Source: Amycolatopsis endophytica | GTDB taxonomy: Bacteria; Actinomycetota; Actinomycetes; Mycobacteriales; Pseudonocardiaceae | Assembly: GCF_013410405.1 (NCBI RefSeq) | Contig: NZ_JACCFK010000001.1 | Coordinates: 4,898,001-4,962,000 of the forward strand | Direction: 5' to 3' | DNA length: 64,000 bases | Part shown: positions 49,364-57,667 of the stretch, piece after piece | How the letters are laid out: each line of letters opens with the position of its first letter | How positions within the stretch are numbered: the first letter of the stretch is position 1 | Made by a program: the position numbers and the translations under genes | Notes under the pieces: generated by a model | Database searches by the model: none | Told to the model about the DNA's origin: nothing | What the model saw: only the letters and a program-made list of their open reading frames with translations

Positions 49364-51295
49364 TTACTGTGCGGCCAGTTCGGCGCGGCGACGGCGGGTG
49401 GCTTCCTCGTCGACGCGCAGCCCTTCCGGATCGGTGCGAGGGTCACCGGTGATGACCACGCCGTAGTCGCGGTAGGCGCCCTCCACGGTCACGTACTCGT
49501 CACGCACGTCCCGCTTGACCCGCTCCGGGTCGCGGTCGAGCGGGTTGCCCCAGCCGCCGCCACCGTTGGTGAGGTAGCGGAACACCGCGTGCGGAGTGGT
49601 GTGCCACACCGGTGTGCTGGCGAAGTAGAAGTACTCTCCGGCCGGGTCGACGCACTTGGTCTCCGGGTCCAGCATGCCCGCCACCGGGGTGGCGCCGGCG
49701 TACACGTCGTCGGAGGTGGGCAGCAGTTCCCTGGTGCGCACGACATCGCGGTCCTCGGCGGGGAACAGCCACGTCGCGCCCAGCGCGCCACTCCTGCCGC
49801 CGTAGACCCCGAGACCGCTCGGGCTCTTGGTGTGCAGCGGGCTGGACCAGTGCTCGGCGGCGGTCAGGTACAGGGTGTCCTTCAGTACCGCCGCACCGCC
49901 GCGGTTGGTGCCCGCGCCGGAGCTGTCCGGGACGTACTCCTTGCGCAGCACCACCGCGGGCAGCTCGGACTCGATCGCCTCGGTCGCGGGGTCGAGGTTG
50001 TTGGCCTGGTAGACCACGGAGTAGCTGTCGGCGTCGCCCGCCTCGGTCGCGCCCCAGGGGCCGTGCTCACCGCCGCACTGCGCGGTGGTCACCCACGGGG
50101 TGCCGTCATCGAGCACCCCATTGGCGTTGTGGATGTTGAGCGAGCCGTAGTCACCGCCGACCGCCTTGCGGCCCAGTGCCTTCTCCAGCGCGCGGAACAC
50201 CGCCAGCAGGACCGGCCCGGTGCTTTCCCAGTACAGGAACACCGCGCCGTCCGGTGGCGTGGCGCTGATGAACGTCCCGGCGGGCAGCACGATGTCGATG
50301 TCCCGGTAGGCACCGGAGGTGAACGGCGTGGCCGGGTCGATCAGGAACTTGAGCGCGACACCGACGGCGGTCTTGGTGTCCAGGATGCCGGCGTTGATGC
50401 TGGTGCGCGCCTGCGGTGAGGTGCCGCTGAAGTCCAGCTCCATGCGGGGCCCGGCCTTGGTGATCCGGACCTTGATCCGGTACTCCACCGAGTCGTCGAC
50501 GCCGTCGCAGTCGATGCCCTCCTCGGCCTCGTACACGCCGTCGGGCAGCTCGGCCAGCGCGGTGCTCATCGCTTCGGCGGAGACGTCGGTGCTGTACCGG
50601 ATCGCGCCGAGGTAGGCCTCGACGCCGTAGCGCTGCACGCTTTCCTGGATCAGCTGCTCGCCCAGCAGCAGGTTCGCGTAGATGGTCTTGATGTCGGGCA
50701 GCAGCAGCGCGCAGTAGCGCGCGTTGTCGAAGATCAGGTTGAACGCGGACTTGATCGGCTTGTCGTCCCGGTAGAGCAGGGTCGGGGCGATCACCAGGCC
50801 GTTTTCGTAGACGTTGCGCTTGGTGCCGCTGAACCCGGCGGGCACGACGCCGCCCATGTCCAGCTGATGGGCGCGCAGCGTGACGAAGGAGATGATGCAG
50901 CCCTCGGCGAACACCGGCCGGATGAAGCAGATGTCGTTGACGTGGTTGCCCGCGCGGTACGGGTCGTTGCAGATCACCACGTCGCCGGGACGCAGGTTCT
51001 CCGGGCCGTACTCCTCGATCGTGTTGCGCACCGCCTCCGACATCGTGCCGAGGAACATCGCGAGGCTGTTGCTGACCGAGGACATCGGGTAGTTCTGCTC
51101 GGGCGGGCCGGAAATGGTGGCCGCGAAGTCGTACCAGTCGCGCAGGATCAGCGAGAACGCGTTGTTGAGCAGCCCGGTGCACATGTGCTGCACGATGTAG
51201 CGCATCCGGCTGGACAGCACCGTCGCGGTGAACCGGTCGGCACCGTAGCGCTGGGCGAACTGCGCGTCGTCGAGGTCCTTGAGTGAAACAGTCAT
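49364..51295 (-). CDS. hydantoinase B/oxoprolinase family subunit (ketone-carboxylase-like)
   Basis: A 643-residue HyuB-type protein. NYPMSSVSNSLAMFLGTMSE, RPGDVVICNDPYRAGNHVND (conserved Asp-Pro-Y-x2-G-x-H), LDFSGTSPQARTSINAGI and a C-terminal YLTNGGGGWGNPLDRDPERV are all family hallmarks. HyuB pairs with HyuA in ATP-dependent hydantoinases, 5-oxoprolinase, and acetone/acetophenone carboxylases. Its companions here (SDR, acyl-CoA ligase) favour a carboxylase. 11 nt from HyuA. Confidence 0.9.
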   Translation of the reverse strand: MTVSLKDLDDAQFAQRYGADRFTATVLSSRMRYIVQHMCTGLLNNAFSLILRDWYDFAATISGPPEQNYPMSSVSNSLAMFLGTMSEAVRNTIEEYGPENLRPGDVVICNDPYRAGNHVNDICFIRPVFAEGCIISFVTLRAHQLDMGGVVPAGFSGTKRNVYENGLVIAPTLLYRDDKPIKSAFNLIFDNARYCALLLPDIKTIYANLLLGEQLIQESVQRYGVEAYLGAIRYSTDVSAEAMSTALAELPDGVYEAEEGIDCDGVDDSVEYRIKVRITKAGPRMELDFSGTSPQARTSINAGILDTKTAVGVALKFLIDPATPFTSGAYRDIDIVLPAGTFISATPPDGAVFLYWESTGPVLLAVFRALEKALGRKAVGGDYGSLNIHNANGVLDDGTPWVTTAQCGGEHGPWGATEAGDADSYSVVYQANNLDPATEAIESELPAVVLRKEYVPDSSGAGTNRGGAAVLKDTLYLTAAEHWSSPLHTKSPSGLGVYGGRSGALGATWLFPAEDRDVVRTRELLPTSDDVYAGATPVAGMLDPETKCVDPAGEYFYFASTPVWHTTPHAVFRYLTNGGGGWGNPLDRDPERVKRDVRDEYVTVEGAYRDYGVVITGDPRTDPEGLRVDEEATRRRRAELAAQ

Positions 51296-51306
51296 GGTCT
51301 TCCCCT

Positions 51307-53337
51307 TCACGCCTTGCGGATGCGCAGCTCGCCGTGGGAGCCGACGTGGGCGGTCTGGCCGGGCACGAGGAACGTGGTGGACAGCGGTTCCCTGATCACC
51401 GCCGGGCCGGGGATCTCGTCGCCGGCGCGCAGGTCGGCCCGCTGGTACTCGTGTGCGGGCAGGTCCTCGTCGGTCAGGTAGCGGATGGTGAGAGTGCGGG
51501 TCGGCTCGGGGCTCTCGCCCGCGGGCCGCTCCGGCAGCACCGGGTACTCGACCTTGTCCGCGTTCACCACGGCCTGGACCCGGTAGGTCACCCCCTGCAC
51601 CGGCAGCGCCTCGAACTTGTTGCCGCTGCGCTCGGCGTAGGCCTCGTGGAAGTTGGCGACCATCCGCTCGACGCCCTCGGCGGTGATCTCGCCGTCGGGC
51701 ACCGCGATGAACGGGGTTTCCCAGGTCTGGCCCGCCAGCCGCCCGTCGAAGCTGCGGACGAAGGTGACCCTGCCGCGGTCCTTGTCCTTCAGCCGTTCGC
51801 TCAGGCGCTGCTCCATCGAGCGGTAGACCTTGTCGATCGACTCGGCGGCCTCGGCGGTGAGCAGGGTGTAGGCACTGCGGCTGTCGGCGTAGACCAGGTC
51901 GGTGCTGACCAGCCCCAGCGCGGAGAACAGGCCGGGGTGCGGTGGCACGATGACCTCGGCCGCGTGCACCAGGTCGAGCACCGCGGGCAACAGCATCGGG
52001 CCCGCCGCGCCGTAGGCGACCAGGCTGTAGTCGCGGGGATCGACACCGTGCTGGATCGCGATGTTGGTGACGCCCTCGGCGATGTTGTTGATACCGATGT
52101 TGAACGCATACGACACGCGCTGCTCGAACGACAGCTTGGTGTCCAGCGCCTCGAAGGCCCGCCGGGACAGCTCCGGGTCGAGCTTCATCCGGCCGCCCGC
52201 GAAGCCGTCCGGGTCGATGATGCCCATGAGCAGGCAGGTGTCGGTGGTCGCCGGCTGCGTGCCACCGATGCCGTAGCAGGCCGGCCCGGGATCGGCGCCC
52301 GCGCTGCCCGGACCGACCTTCAGCTCGCCCGCCGCGTTGATCGTGACGAGGCTGCCGCCCCCCGCGCCGATGCTGGAGATCTCGTTGGACAGCGCGTTGA
52401 CGATGAGGTCGTGTTCCAGCTCGAACGTGGTGTTCACGAACGGCTGGCCGTCGGTGACCATGCTGATGTCGCACGAGGTGCCGCCCACGTCGGCGCACAG
52501 CAGGTTCCGGGCGCCGATCAGGTTGCCGAAGTGCGCGCTGGAGACGGTGCCAGCGGCGGGGCCGGCGAACACGATCCGGAACGGGTGCTCCATCGCGACG
52601 TCGGAGCGCACGAGCTGGGCGGCGCAGTCGGCGAAGTTGAGATCACCGCCGAAGTTCAGCTCGCGCAGTCCGGCGTCGAGACGGCGGGTGTAGTCGCCGT
52701 AGATCAGCCGCATGAAGACGTCGACGACGGTGGTGGAGGCGCGGGCGAATTCCTTGGCCAGCGGGGAGACCTCACTGGAGATCGACACCGGGACATCGCC
52801 CAGTTCCTCCTGCACCAGCTGACGCAGGCGCTCCTCGTGGTGGTCGTTGACGTAGGCGTTGATCAGGCAGATCGCCACGCCCTCGACACCGCAGCGGCGC
52901 AGCACCGCGAGTTCGGCGCGGGTCTGGTCCTCGTCCAGCGGGATCAGCACCCCACCGTCGGCGGTGAGCCGCTCCCGGATGCCGCGGCGCAGGTAGCGGG
53001 GCACCAGTGGCCGGTTGGCGTCGCCGTAGGAGCGGCGCCACGCCGGGTTCATCAGGCCCTCGACCGGGCGCCACGTGCGCCCGACGTCGAGGATGTCGCG
53101 GTGGCCCTCGGTGGTCAGGAACGCGATCTTGGGCAGCCTGCGGGTGATCACGGCGTTGAGGCCGTGGGTGCTGGCGTGGTTGAAGACCTCGGCGGCCTCC
53201 ACGCCGATCTCCTGCGCTCCCTGGAGCACGCCGCGTTCGGTGGTGCGCACGTCGGTGGCGACCTTGACGGTCTTGATCTCGCCGTTCTCGATGGCCACGA
53301 CGTCCGTGAACGTCCCGCCGACATCGACTCCGATCAT
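51307..53337 (-). CDS. hydantoinase A/oxoprolinase family subunit (ketone-carboxylase-like)
   Basis: A 676-residue HyuA-type ATPase. ASKHA-type phosphate loop at the very start, MIGVDVGGTFTDVVAIENGE; VFNHASTHGLNAVITRRLPK; RIVFAGPAAGTVSSAHFGN; LLCADVGGTSCDISMVTDGQ (second phosphate motif); GAGGGSLVTINAAGELKVGP. It should drive substrate activation by ATP, for instance enol phosphorylation before carboxylation. Ends with HVGSHGELRIRKA. Follows a small 88-residue gene by 16 nt. Confidence 0.92.
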   Translation of the reverse strand: MIGVDVGGTFTDVVAIENGEIKTVKVATDVRTTERGVLQGAQEIGVEAAEVFNHASTHGLNAVITRRLPKIAFLTTEGHRDILDVGRTWRPVEGLMNPAWRRSYGDANRPLVPRYLRRGIRERLTADGGVLIPLDEDQTRAELAVLRRCGVEGVAICLINAYVNDHHEERLRQLVQEELGDVPVSISSEVSPLAKEFARASTTVVDVFMRLIYGDYTRRLDAGLRELNFGGDLNFADCAAQLVRSDVAMEHPFRIVFAGPAAGTVSSAHFGNLIGARNLLCADVGGTSCDISMVTDGQPFVNTTFELEHDLIVNALSNEISSIGAGGGSLVTINAAGELKVGPGSAGADPGPACYGIGGTQPATTDTCLLMGIIDPDGFAGGRMKLDPELSRRAFEALDTKLSFEQRVSYAFNIGINNIAEGVTNIAIQHGVDPRDYSLVAYGAAGPMLLPAVLDLVHAAEVIVPPHPGLFSALGLVSTDLVYADSRSAYTLLTAEAAESIDKVYRSMEQRLSERLKDKDRGRVTFVRSFDGRLAGQTWETPFIAVPDGEITAEGVERMVANFHEAYAERSGNKFEALPVQGVTYRVQAVVNADKVEYPVLPERPAGESPEPTRTLTIRYLTDEDLPAHEYQRADLRAGDEIPGPAVIREPLSTTFLVPGQTAHVGSHGELRIRKA

Positions 53338-53353
53338 GGTGGCTTCTCCTCTC

Positions 53354-53620
53354 TCAGTTCACGTCGAGGCCGTCGGAGGCCAGTGCGATCGGGCCGAGCA
53401 ACGGGCCCGGCTCGCGGGCGACCGACTCGAGCGTCTTCTGGTGTTTCACGACGGTGAACCAGCCGCCCTCGGACAGCACCGGGTAGCGCCGGAAGTCGGC
53501 GGCGGTGCTGCCGGGGAAGTCCCGGGCGAGATTCACGCCCAGCGCGCGCAGGTCCTCTTCGGAAACGTCCTCCCGCGGCACGGAAAGACCTTGCGGGGCA
53601 GGGGACTTCTCATCACTCAC
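53354..53620 (-). CDS. small hydrophilic protein of unknown function, first gene of carboxylase operon
   Basis: An 88-residue soluble protein beginning GTG after TGGAGTGA. It has an acidic, helix-prone part (VSEEDLRALGVNLARDFPGS), then ADFRRYPVLSEGGWFTVVKH and a hydrophobic end GPLLGPIALASDGLDVN. No cysteines, so it is not the zinc-type gamma subunit of acetone carboxylase. Being cotranscribed first with HyuA/HyuB, it may be a small accessory subunit, as acetophenone carboxylase has. I do not recognise the family. Confidence 0.7.
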   Translation of the reverse strand: MSDEKSPAPQGLSVPREDVSEEDLRALGVNLARDFPGSTAADFRRYPVLSEGGWFTVVKHQKTLESVAREPGPLLGPIALASDGLDVN

Positions 53621-53652
53621 GGGCGATCACTCCAGTGTGCTGCCGGTGGATT

Positions 53653-53680
53653 GTTTCGTGTACCAGTCGGTCTACGAAAC
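53653..53680. promoter_or_regulatory. large palindromic TetR operator
   Basis: GTTTCGTGTACC and GGTCTACGAAAC form a 12-4-12 inverted repeat with 10 of 12 positions pairing. It lies 33 nt upstream of the carboxylase operon start and 131 nt before the divergent TetR gene. Confidence 0.72.
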
Positions 53681-53811
53681 GGTGACGGGAAGCACTCTAA
53701 GGGCCGACCCGGAGCCTGACAAGCCCGGACCGGGTGAGGTTGCGTGATCGGTGCCGACGTTCGGTGAGGGCTGGCGAACGGACGGGCGCGAGCGGAATAG
53801 GCTCTGGAGTC

Positions 53812-54471
53812 ATGCCAAGACCACCAGGGCACGGGCCGGGGTACGAGACCAAGCGGCAGGAGATCATCGACCAGGCGGCGCGCCTGTTCGCCAAGCAGGG
53901 TTACGCGGCCACCGGGATCGCCGAGATCGGACAGGTCGCCGGCCTGGCCAAGGGCGCGTTGTACTACTACATCGGGTCCAAGGAGAACCTGCTCGTCGAG
54001 ATCCAGAACCGCGTGCTCAACCCGTTGCTGGCGGCCGCCCGGCGGATCGCGGCACTGGACGAGGACCCGGTGCTGCGCCTGCGCCTGCTGTCCCAGACCC
54101 TGCTGGAGCTCATCCTGGCGCGGCTGGACCACATCTGGGTCTACGAACACGACTACCGGCACCTGCGCGGCGCCAACCGCACCCGGCTCCTCCGCCAGCG
54201 GCACGAGTTCGAAAAGATCGTGCGGGAGCTGCTCACGGAGGCGATGGAGACGGGTGCGTTCCGCACGATGGACGCGCGACTGGCGATGCTGCAGTTCCTC
54301 AACATGCACAACCACACCTACCAGTGGGCCAAACCCGGCGGTGAGTGGGACGCGGAGTTGTTGTCCCGCGAATACTGCGCCACGCTGATCTCCGGTTTCC
54401 GCAGCCCGGACTACGACGCCGGCGACCTCGACGAGCGGGTGCGGCGGTTCCGGGAGCGGGAGCAGGTCTGA
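53812..54471 (+). CDS. TetR family transcriptional regulator
   Basis: A 219-residue regulator. DNA-binding part: EIIDQAARLFAKQGYAATGI then AEIGQVAGLAKGALYYYIGS; ligand domain follows with ILARLDHIWVYEHDYRHLRG and MLQFLNMHNHTYQWAKPGGE, as in KstR2/TetR_C_24-like proteins. ATG 53812 is preferred; TAGGCT eight bases upstream could be its -10 box. It probably represses the divergent carboxylase operon through the 28-bp palindrome. Confidence 0.92.
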   Translation: MPRPPGHGPGYETKRQEIIDQAARLFAKQGYAATGIAEIGQVAGLAKGALYYYIGSKENLLVEIQNRVLNPLLAAARRIAALDEDPVLRLRLLSQTLLELILARLDHIWVYEHDYRHLRGANRTRLLRQRHEFEKIVRELLTEAMETGAFRTMDARLAMLQFLNMHNHTYQWAKPGGEWDAELLSREYCATLISGFRSPDYDAGDLDERVRRFREREQV

Positions 54472-54490
54472 CCCGGTCCGCCGCGACGCG

Positions 54491-54513
54491 GGGGTGGGGT
54501 GCGTGCCCACCCC
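54491..54513. terminator. hairpin terminator between convergent genes
   Basis: GGGGTGGG and its complement CCCACCCC with a 7-nt loop, in the 55-nt gap between the TetR stop and the E1 gene stop. Confidence 0.65.
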
Positions 54514-54526
54514 ATCCGGCCCTCCG

Positions 54527-56497
54527 CTACCCGAGGACGGACTTCCGCACGGCGGCGGCGATCCGCTCGCGGTCGGGCAGCCATTCGCGCTCCAGCGACG
54601 GCGCGTAGGGCGCGGGCGTGTGCGCGGCGCCGACCCGCAGGACGGGCGCGTCGAGCGTCCAGAAACCGTGCTCGGCCGCGACGGCGGCCAGTTCCGCCCC
54701 GACGCCGAAGGTCTCCACCGCCTGGTGCGCCACCACCAGCCTGCCGGTCTTGGCCAGCGACCGCAGCACCGTCTCGGTGTCCAGCGGCGCGATCGTGCGC
54801 AGGTCGATCACCTCGACGCTGATCCCCTCGACGGCGAGTTCCCCGGCCACCGCGGCGCAGTCGTGCACCAGCTTCGAGTACGACACCAGCGTCACGTCGG
54901 TGCCCTCGCGCCGGACCGCCGCCTTGCCCAGCGGCACCAGGTGCCCCTGGCGTGGCCGCGGGCCCTTGCGCCCGTAGAGCAGCCGGTTCTCCACGAACAC
55001 CACGGGATTGGGATCACGGATGGCGGCGCGGAGCAGGCCGTAGGTGTCGGCCGGGGTCGAGGGCATCACCACGGTGAGCCCGGGGATGTGCGCGAGCATC
55101 GCCTCCAGGCTCTGGGAGTGCTGGCTGCCCGAGGACTTGCCCGCGCCGAACTGGGTGCGCACCACCAGCGGCACGCTCGCGGCGCCGCCGGTCATGAACC
55201 GCAACTTCGCGGCCTGGTTCATCAGCTGGTCCAGGCACACGCCGAGGAAGTCGAAGTACATCAGCTCCACCACCGGGCGCATCCCCGCCATCGCCGATCC
55301 GACACCCGCGCCGATGATGGCGTTTTCCGAGATCGGTGTGTCGCGCACGCGGCCCGGAAAGGTCCGCGCCAGCCCGCGGGTGAGGCCGAAGACGTTCCCG
55401 CCCGCGCCGACGTCGATCCCGGCCAGGAACACGTCCTCGTCGGCGGCGAGTTCGTGCTCGAGCGCCTCCCGGACGGCGTCCATGGTGCGGAAGACCTCGC
55501 CGTCCGGTTCGGACGGTTCCGGGACCGGCTCGCGGGGCACGCCCACGAAGTGGTGCAGGGTCTCCGGTTCCGGTTCGCTCGCCGCCTGAGCCTGCTCGAC
55601 CGCCGCCTCGATGGTCGCCTCGACTTCCTGGTCGATCTCGGCGACCTGCCCGGGATCCAGCCGGGCGGCGAGCACCGTCAACGGGTCGCGGGTCTTCCAC
55701 TCCGCGAGCTCGTCCGGTTCGCGGTAGCGCTCCGGGTCACCCTCGTAGTGGCCGTGCCAGCGGTAGGTCTCGGCCTCCACCAGCACCGGTCCCGCGCCCG
55801 CCCGCAGAGCGCGCACCAGGCCGCTCATCGTCTCGGCCACCGCGACCACGTCGTTGCCGTCCACGTGGGCGAAGTCGATCCCGTACCCGCGGGCCCGGTC
55901 GGCCAGGGTCGCGCGGTGCTGGTCACTGGCCGGGGAGAACTCCGCGTAGTGGTTGTTCTCGCAGAAGAAGACGATCGGCAGCTGCCACACCGCGGCCAGG
56001 TTCACCGCCTCGTGGAACGCGCCCTGCGCCACCGCGCCGTCGCCGAAGAAGGCCACGACCACCCCGCCGCGGTCACGCAACTGGGCCGCCGTCGCCGCAC
56101 CGGCCGCGATCGGCAGGCCCGCCGCCACGATGCCGTTGGCGCCGAAGACGCCCTTGCGCGGATCGGCGATGTGCATCGACCCGCCGCGGCCACCGCACGT
56201 CCCGGTGCCGCGTCCCATCAGCTCGGCGAACATGCCGGTGACGTCGAGTCCCTTGGCGATGCAGTGGCCGTGCCCGCGGTGGGTGGAGGTGACGACGTCC
56301 TTCTCGTCCAGTGGCCAGCACGCCCCGACGGCGGTGGCCTCCTGGCCGATCGACAGGTGCAGGAACCCCGGGATCTGGTTGGTCCGGTAGAGCCGGGCGG
56401 CCCGGTCTTCGAACTGGCGGATCAGCCGCATCCGCCGGTACATCTCCGTCTGCGCCGCGACGTCGGTGACGGCGTCGCTCGCCTGGGTGGAAGTCAT
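54527..56497 (-). CDS. fused alpha/beta 2-oxo acid dehydrogenase E1 (TPP-dependent)
   Basis: A 656-residue fusion of E1-alpha and E1-beta. Alpha part: TPP/Mg motif FFGDGAVAQGAFHEAVNLAA...FCENN (G152-D-G to N181-N), HRGHGHCIAKG and CGGRGGSMHIAD. Beta part from about residue 335: DTPISENAIIGAGVGSAMAG, RTQFGAGKSSGSQHSQSLEA and VEVIDLRTIAPLDTETVLRS. It would decarboxylate a branched-chain 2-oxo acid or acetoin. No E2 or E3 gene lies nearby, so it must borrow them. It diverges from the alcohol dehydrogenase operon. Confidence 0.92.
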   Translation of the reverse strand: MTSTQASDAVTDVAAQTEMYRRMRLIRQFEDRAARLYRTNQIPGFLHLSIGQEATAVGACWPLDEKDVVTSTHRGHGHCIAKGLDVTGMFAELMGRGTGTCGGRGGSMHIADPRKGVFGANGIVAAGLPIAAGAATAAQLRDRGGVVVAFFGDGAVAQGAFHEAVNLAAVWQLPIVFFCENNHYAEFSPASDQHRATLADRARGYGIDFAHVDGNDVVAVAETMSGLVRALRAGAGPVLVEAETYRWHGHYEGDPERYREPDELAEWKTRDPLTVLAARLDPGQVAEIDQEVEATIEAAVEQAQAASEPEPETLHHFVGVPREPVPEPSEPDGEVFRTMDAVREALEHELAADEDVFLAGIDVGAGGNVFGLTRGLARTFPGRVRDTPISENAIIGAGVGSAMAGMRPVVELMYFDFLGVCLDQLMNQAAKLRFMTGGAASVPLVVRTQFGAGKSSGSQHSQSLEAMLAHIPGLTVVMPSTPADTYGLLRAAIRDPNPVVFVENRLLYGRKGPRPRQGHLVPLGKAAVRREGTDVTLVSYSKLVHDCAAVAGELAVEGISVEVIDLRTIAPLDTETVLRSLAKTGRLVVAHQAVETFGVGAELAAVAAEHGFWTLDAPVLRVGAAHTPAPYAPSLEREWLPDRERIAAAVRKSVLG

Positions 56498-56539
56498 CTC
56501 GTTCTCGCCCTTGTCTTGCTGGGGTTTCGGCCCGCCCCC

Positions 56540-56591
56540 TTGACATCTGGCGGGGAACCACGATTCTTGTACCGATTGTTCGAAAAAACAA
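56540..56591. promoter_or_regulatory. divergent promoter region with dyad
   Basis: TTGACA at 56540-56545 is a -35-like hexamer for the plus strand. TTGTT-CGAAAA-AACAA (56576-56591) is a 5-6-5 palindrome in an unusually AT-rich pocket just before the alcohol dehydrogenase start; a regulator site is plausible but the regulator is not adjacent. Confidence 0.4.
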
Positions 56592-56613
56592 CTCTGACGC
56601 GAAGGTGGGTCGG

Positions 56614-57666
56614 ATGCGAGCGTTGCGGTGGCACGGCCGGGGTGACCTACGGCTGGAGGAAGTGCCCGAGCCACCGGAACCGCGGCCGGGCGAAGCGCTG
56701 GTGGAGGTCACCTACGCGGGCATCTGCGGCACCGACCTGCACGAGCACGCCCACGGCCCGAACCTGATCCGGGAGGGGCCACATCCGCTGACCGGAGTGC
56801 GCCCGCCGGTGACCCTCGGCCACGAGTTCAGCGGGCGGGTCGTCGCGCTCGGCTCCCCGGTGCCGGGCATCGAACCCGGTACCAGGGTCGCGGTCGACCC
56901 GTGCCTGCGCTGCGGCACGTGCCGCTGGTGCCGCCACGGCGAGTACCACATCTGCGCCAAAGGCGGGTCCGTCGGCCTGGCCTCGCCAGGAGCCTTCGCG
57001 CCGCTGGTCACCGTGCCCGCCTACGGGCTCGTCCCGGTCCCGGACGGGGTGAGTGACCAGCTCGCGGCACTGGCCGAGCCGCTGGCCGTGGGCCTGCACG
57101 CCGTGCGCCGGGCGGGCGTGCAACCCGGCGACAACGTTCTGCTCCTCGGGGCGGGCCCGATCGGTATCGCGGTGCTGATGGCGCTCGGACTCGCCGGCGC
57201 GGCCGGCATCTACGTCAGCGAACCCGCCCCCGACCGCGCGAAACGCGCCGCCGAACTCGGGGCGACCGAGGTGTTCGACCCGGCTGTCACCGACGTCCGG
57301 CGCGAAGTGTTCCTGCGCACCGGGCGGATCGGGCCGGACGTCGTCGTGGAGGCCACCGGACGGCCCGAACTCGTCGAACTCGCGGTGTCCACCGTCCGCC
57401 GGGGCGGGCGCGCGGTGCTCGCCGGGATCAGCGGCGGCGCGGCATCGTTGCCGCTGAAGCAGATCGTGCCCTTCGAACGGACCGTGCTCGGCACGCTCGG
57501 CTACAACTTCGACATCCCCCGCGTGCTCGACCTGGTCGCCGCGGCCCGGTTCGACCCCGCACCGCTGCTCACCGGCGTGTACCCGCTGTCCCGGGGACTC
57601 GACGCGTTCCACGACCTCGGTTCGGGTTCCCACCTGAAGATCCTGCTCGACCCCAAGGAGCACTGA
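56614..57666 (+). CDS. zinc-dependent alcohol dehydrogenase (butanediol dehydrogenase-like MDR)
   Basis: A 350-residue medium-chain dehydrogenase. Catalytic zinc ligands in YAGICGTDLHEH and TLGHEFSGRVV; structural zinc in DPCLRCGTCRWCRHGEYHIC (four Cys); NAD motif NVLLLGAGPIGIAVLMALGL with Glu after strand 2 (VSEPAPDR). The HEHAHGPNL-GHEF spacing resembles 2,3-butanediol/sorbitol dehydrogenases. ATG 56614 is preferred over GTG 56605 because AAGGTGGG then has proper spacing. Confidence 0.9.
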   Translation: MRALRWHGRGDLRLEEVPEPPEPRPGEALVEVTYAGICGTDLHEHAHGPNLIREGPHPLTGVRPPVTLGHEFSGRVVALGSPVPGIEPGTRVAVDPCLRCGTCRWCRHGEYHICAKGGSVGLASPGAFAPLVTVPAYGLVPVPDGVSDQLAALAEPLAVGLHAVRRAGVQPGDNVLLLGAGPIGIAVLMALGLAGAAGIYVSEPAPDRAKRAAELGATEVFDPAVTDVRREVFLRTGRIGPDVVVEATGRPELVELAVSTVRRGGRAVLAGISGGAASLPLKQIVPFERTVLGTLGYNFDIPRVLDLVAAARFDPAPLLTGVYPLSRGLDAFHDLGSGSHLKILLDPKEH

Positions 57667-57667
57667 G

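Noticed and set aside
49364..53337. Calling the HyuA/HyuB pair a hydantoinase
   Set aside because: Sequence motifs alone do not separate hydantoinase, 5-oxoprolinase and ketone carboxylase; the SDR/ligase context favours carboxylase, so the call is kept open.
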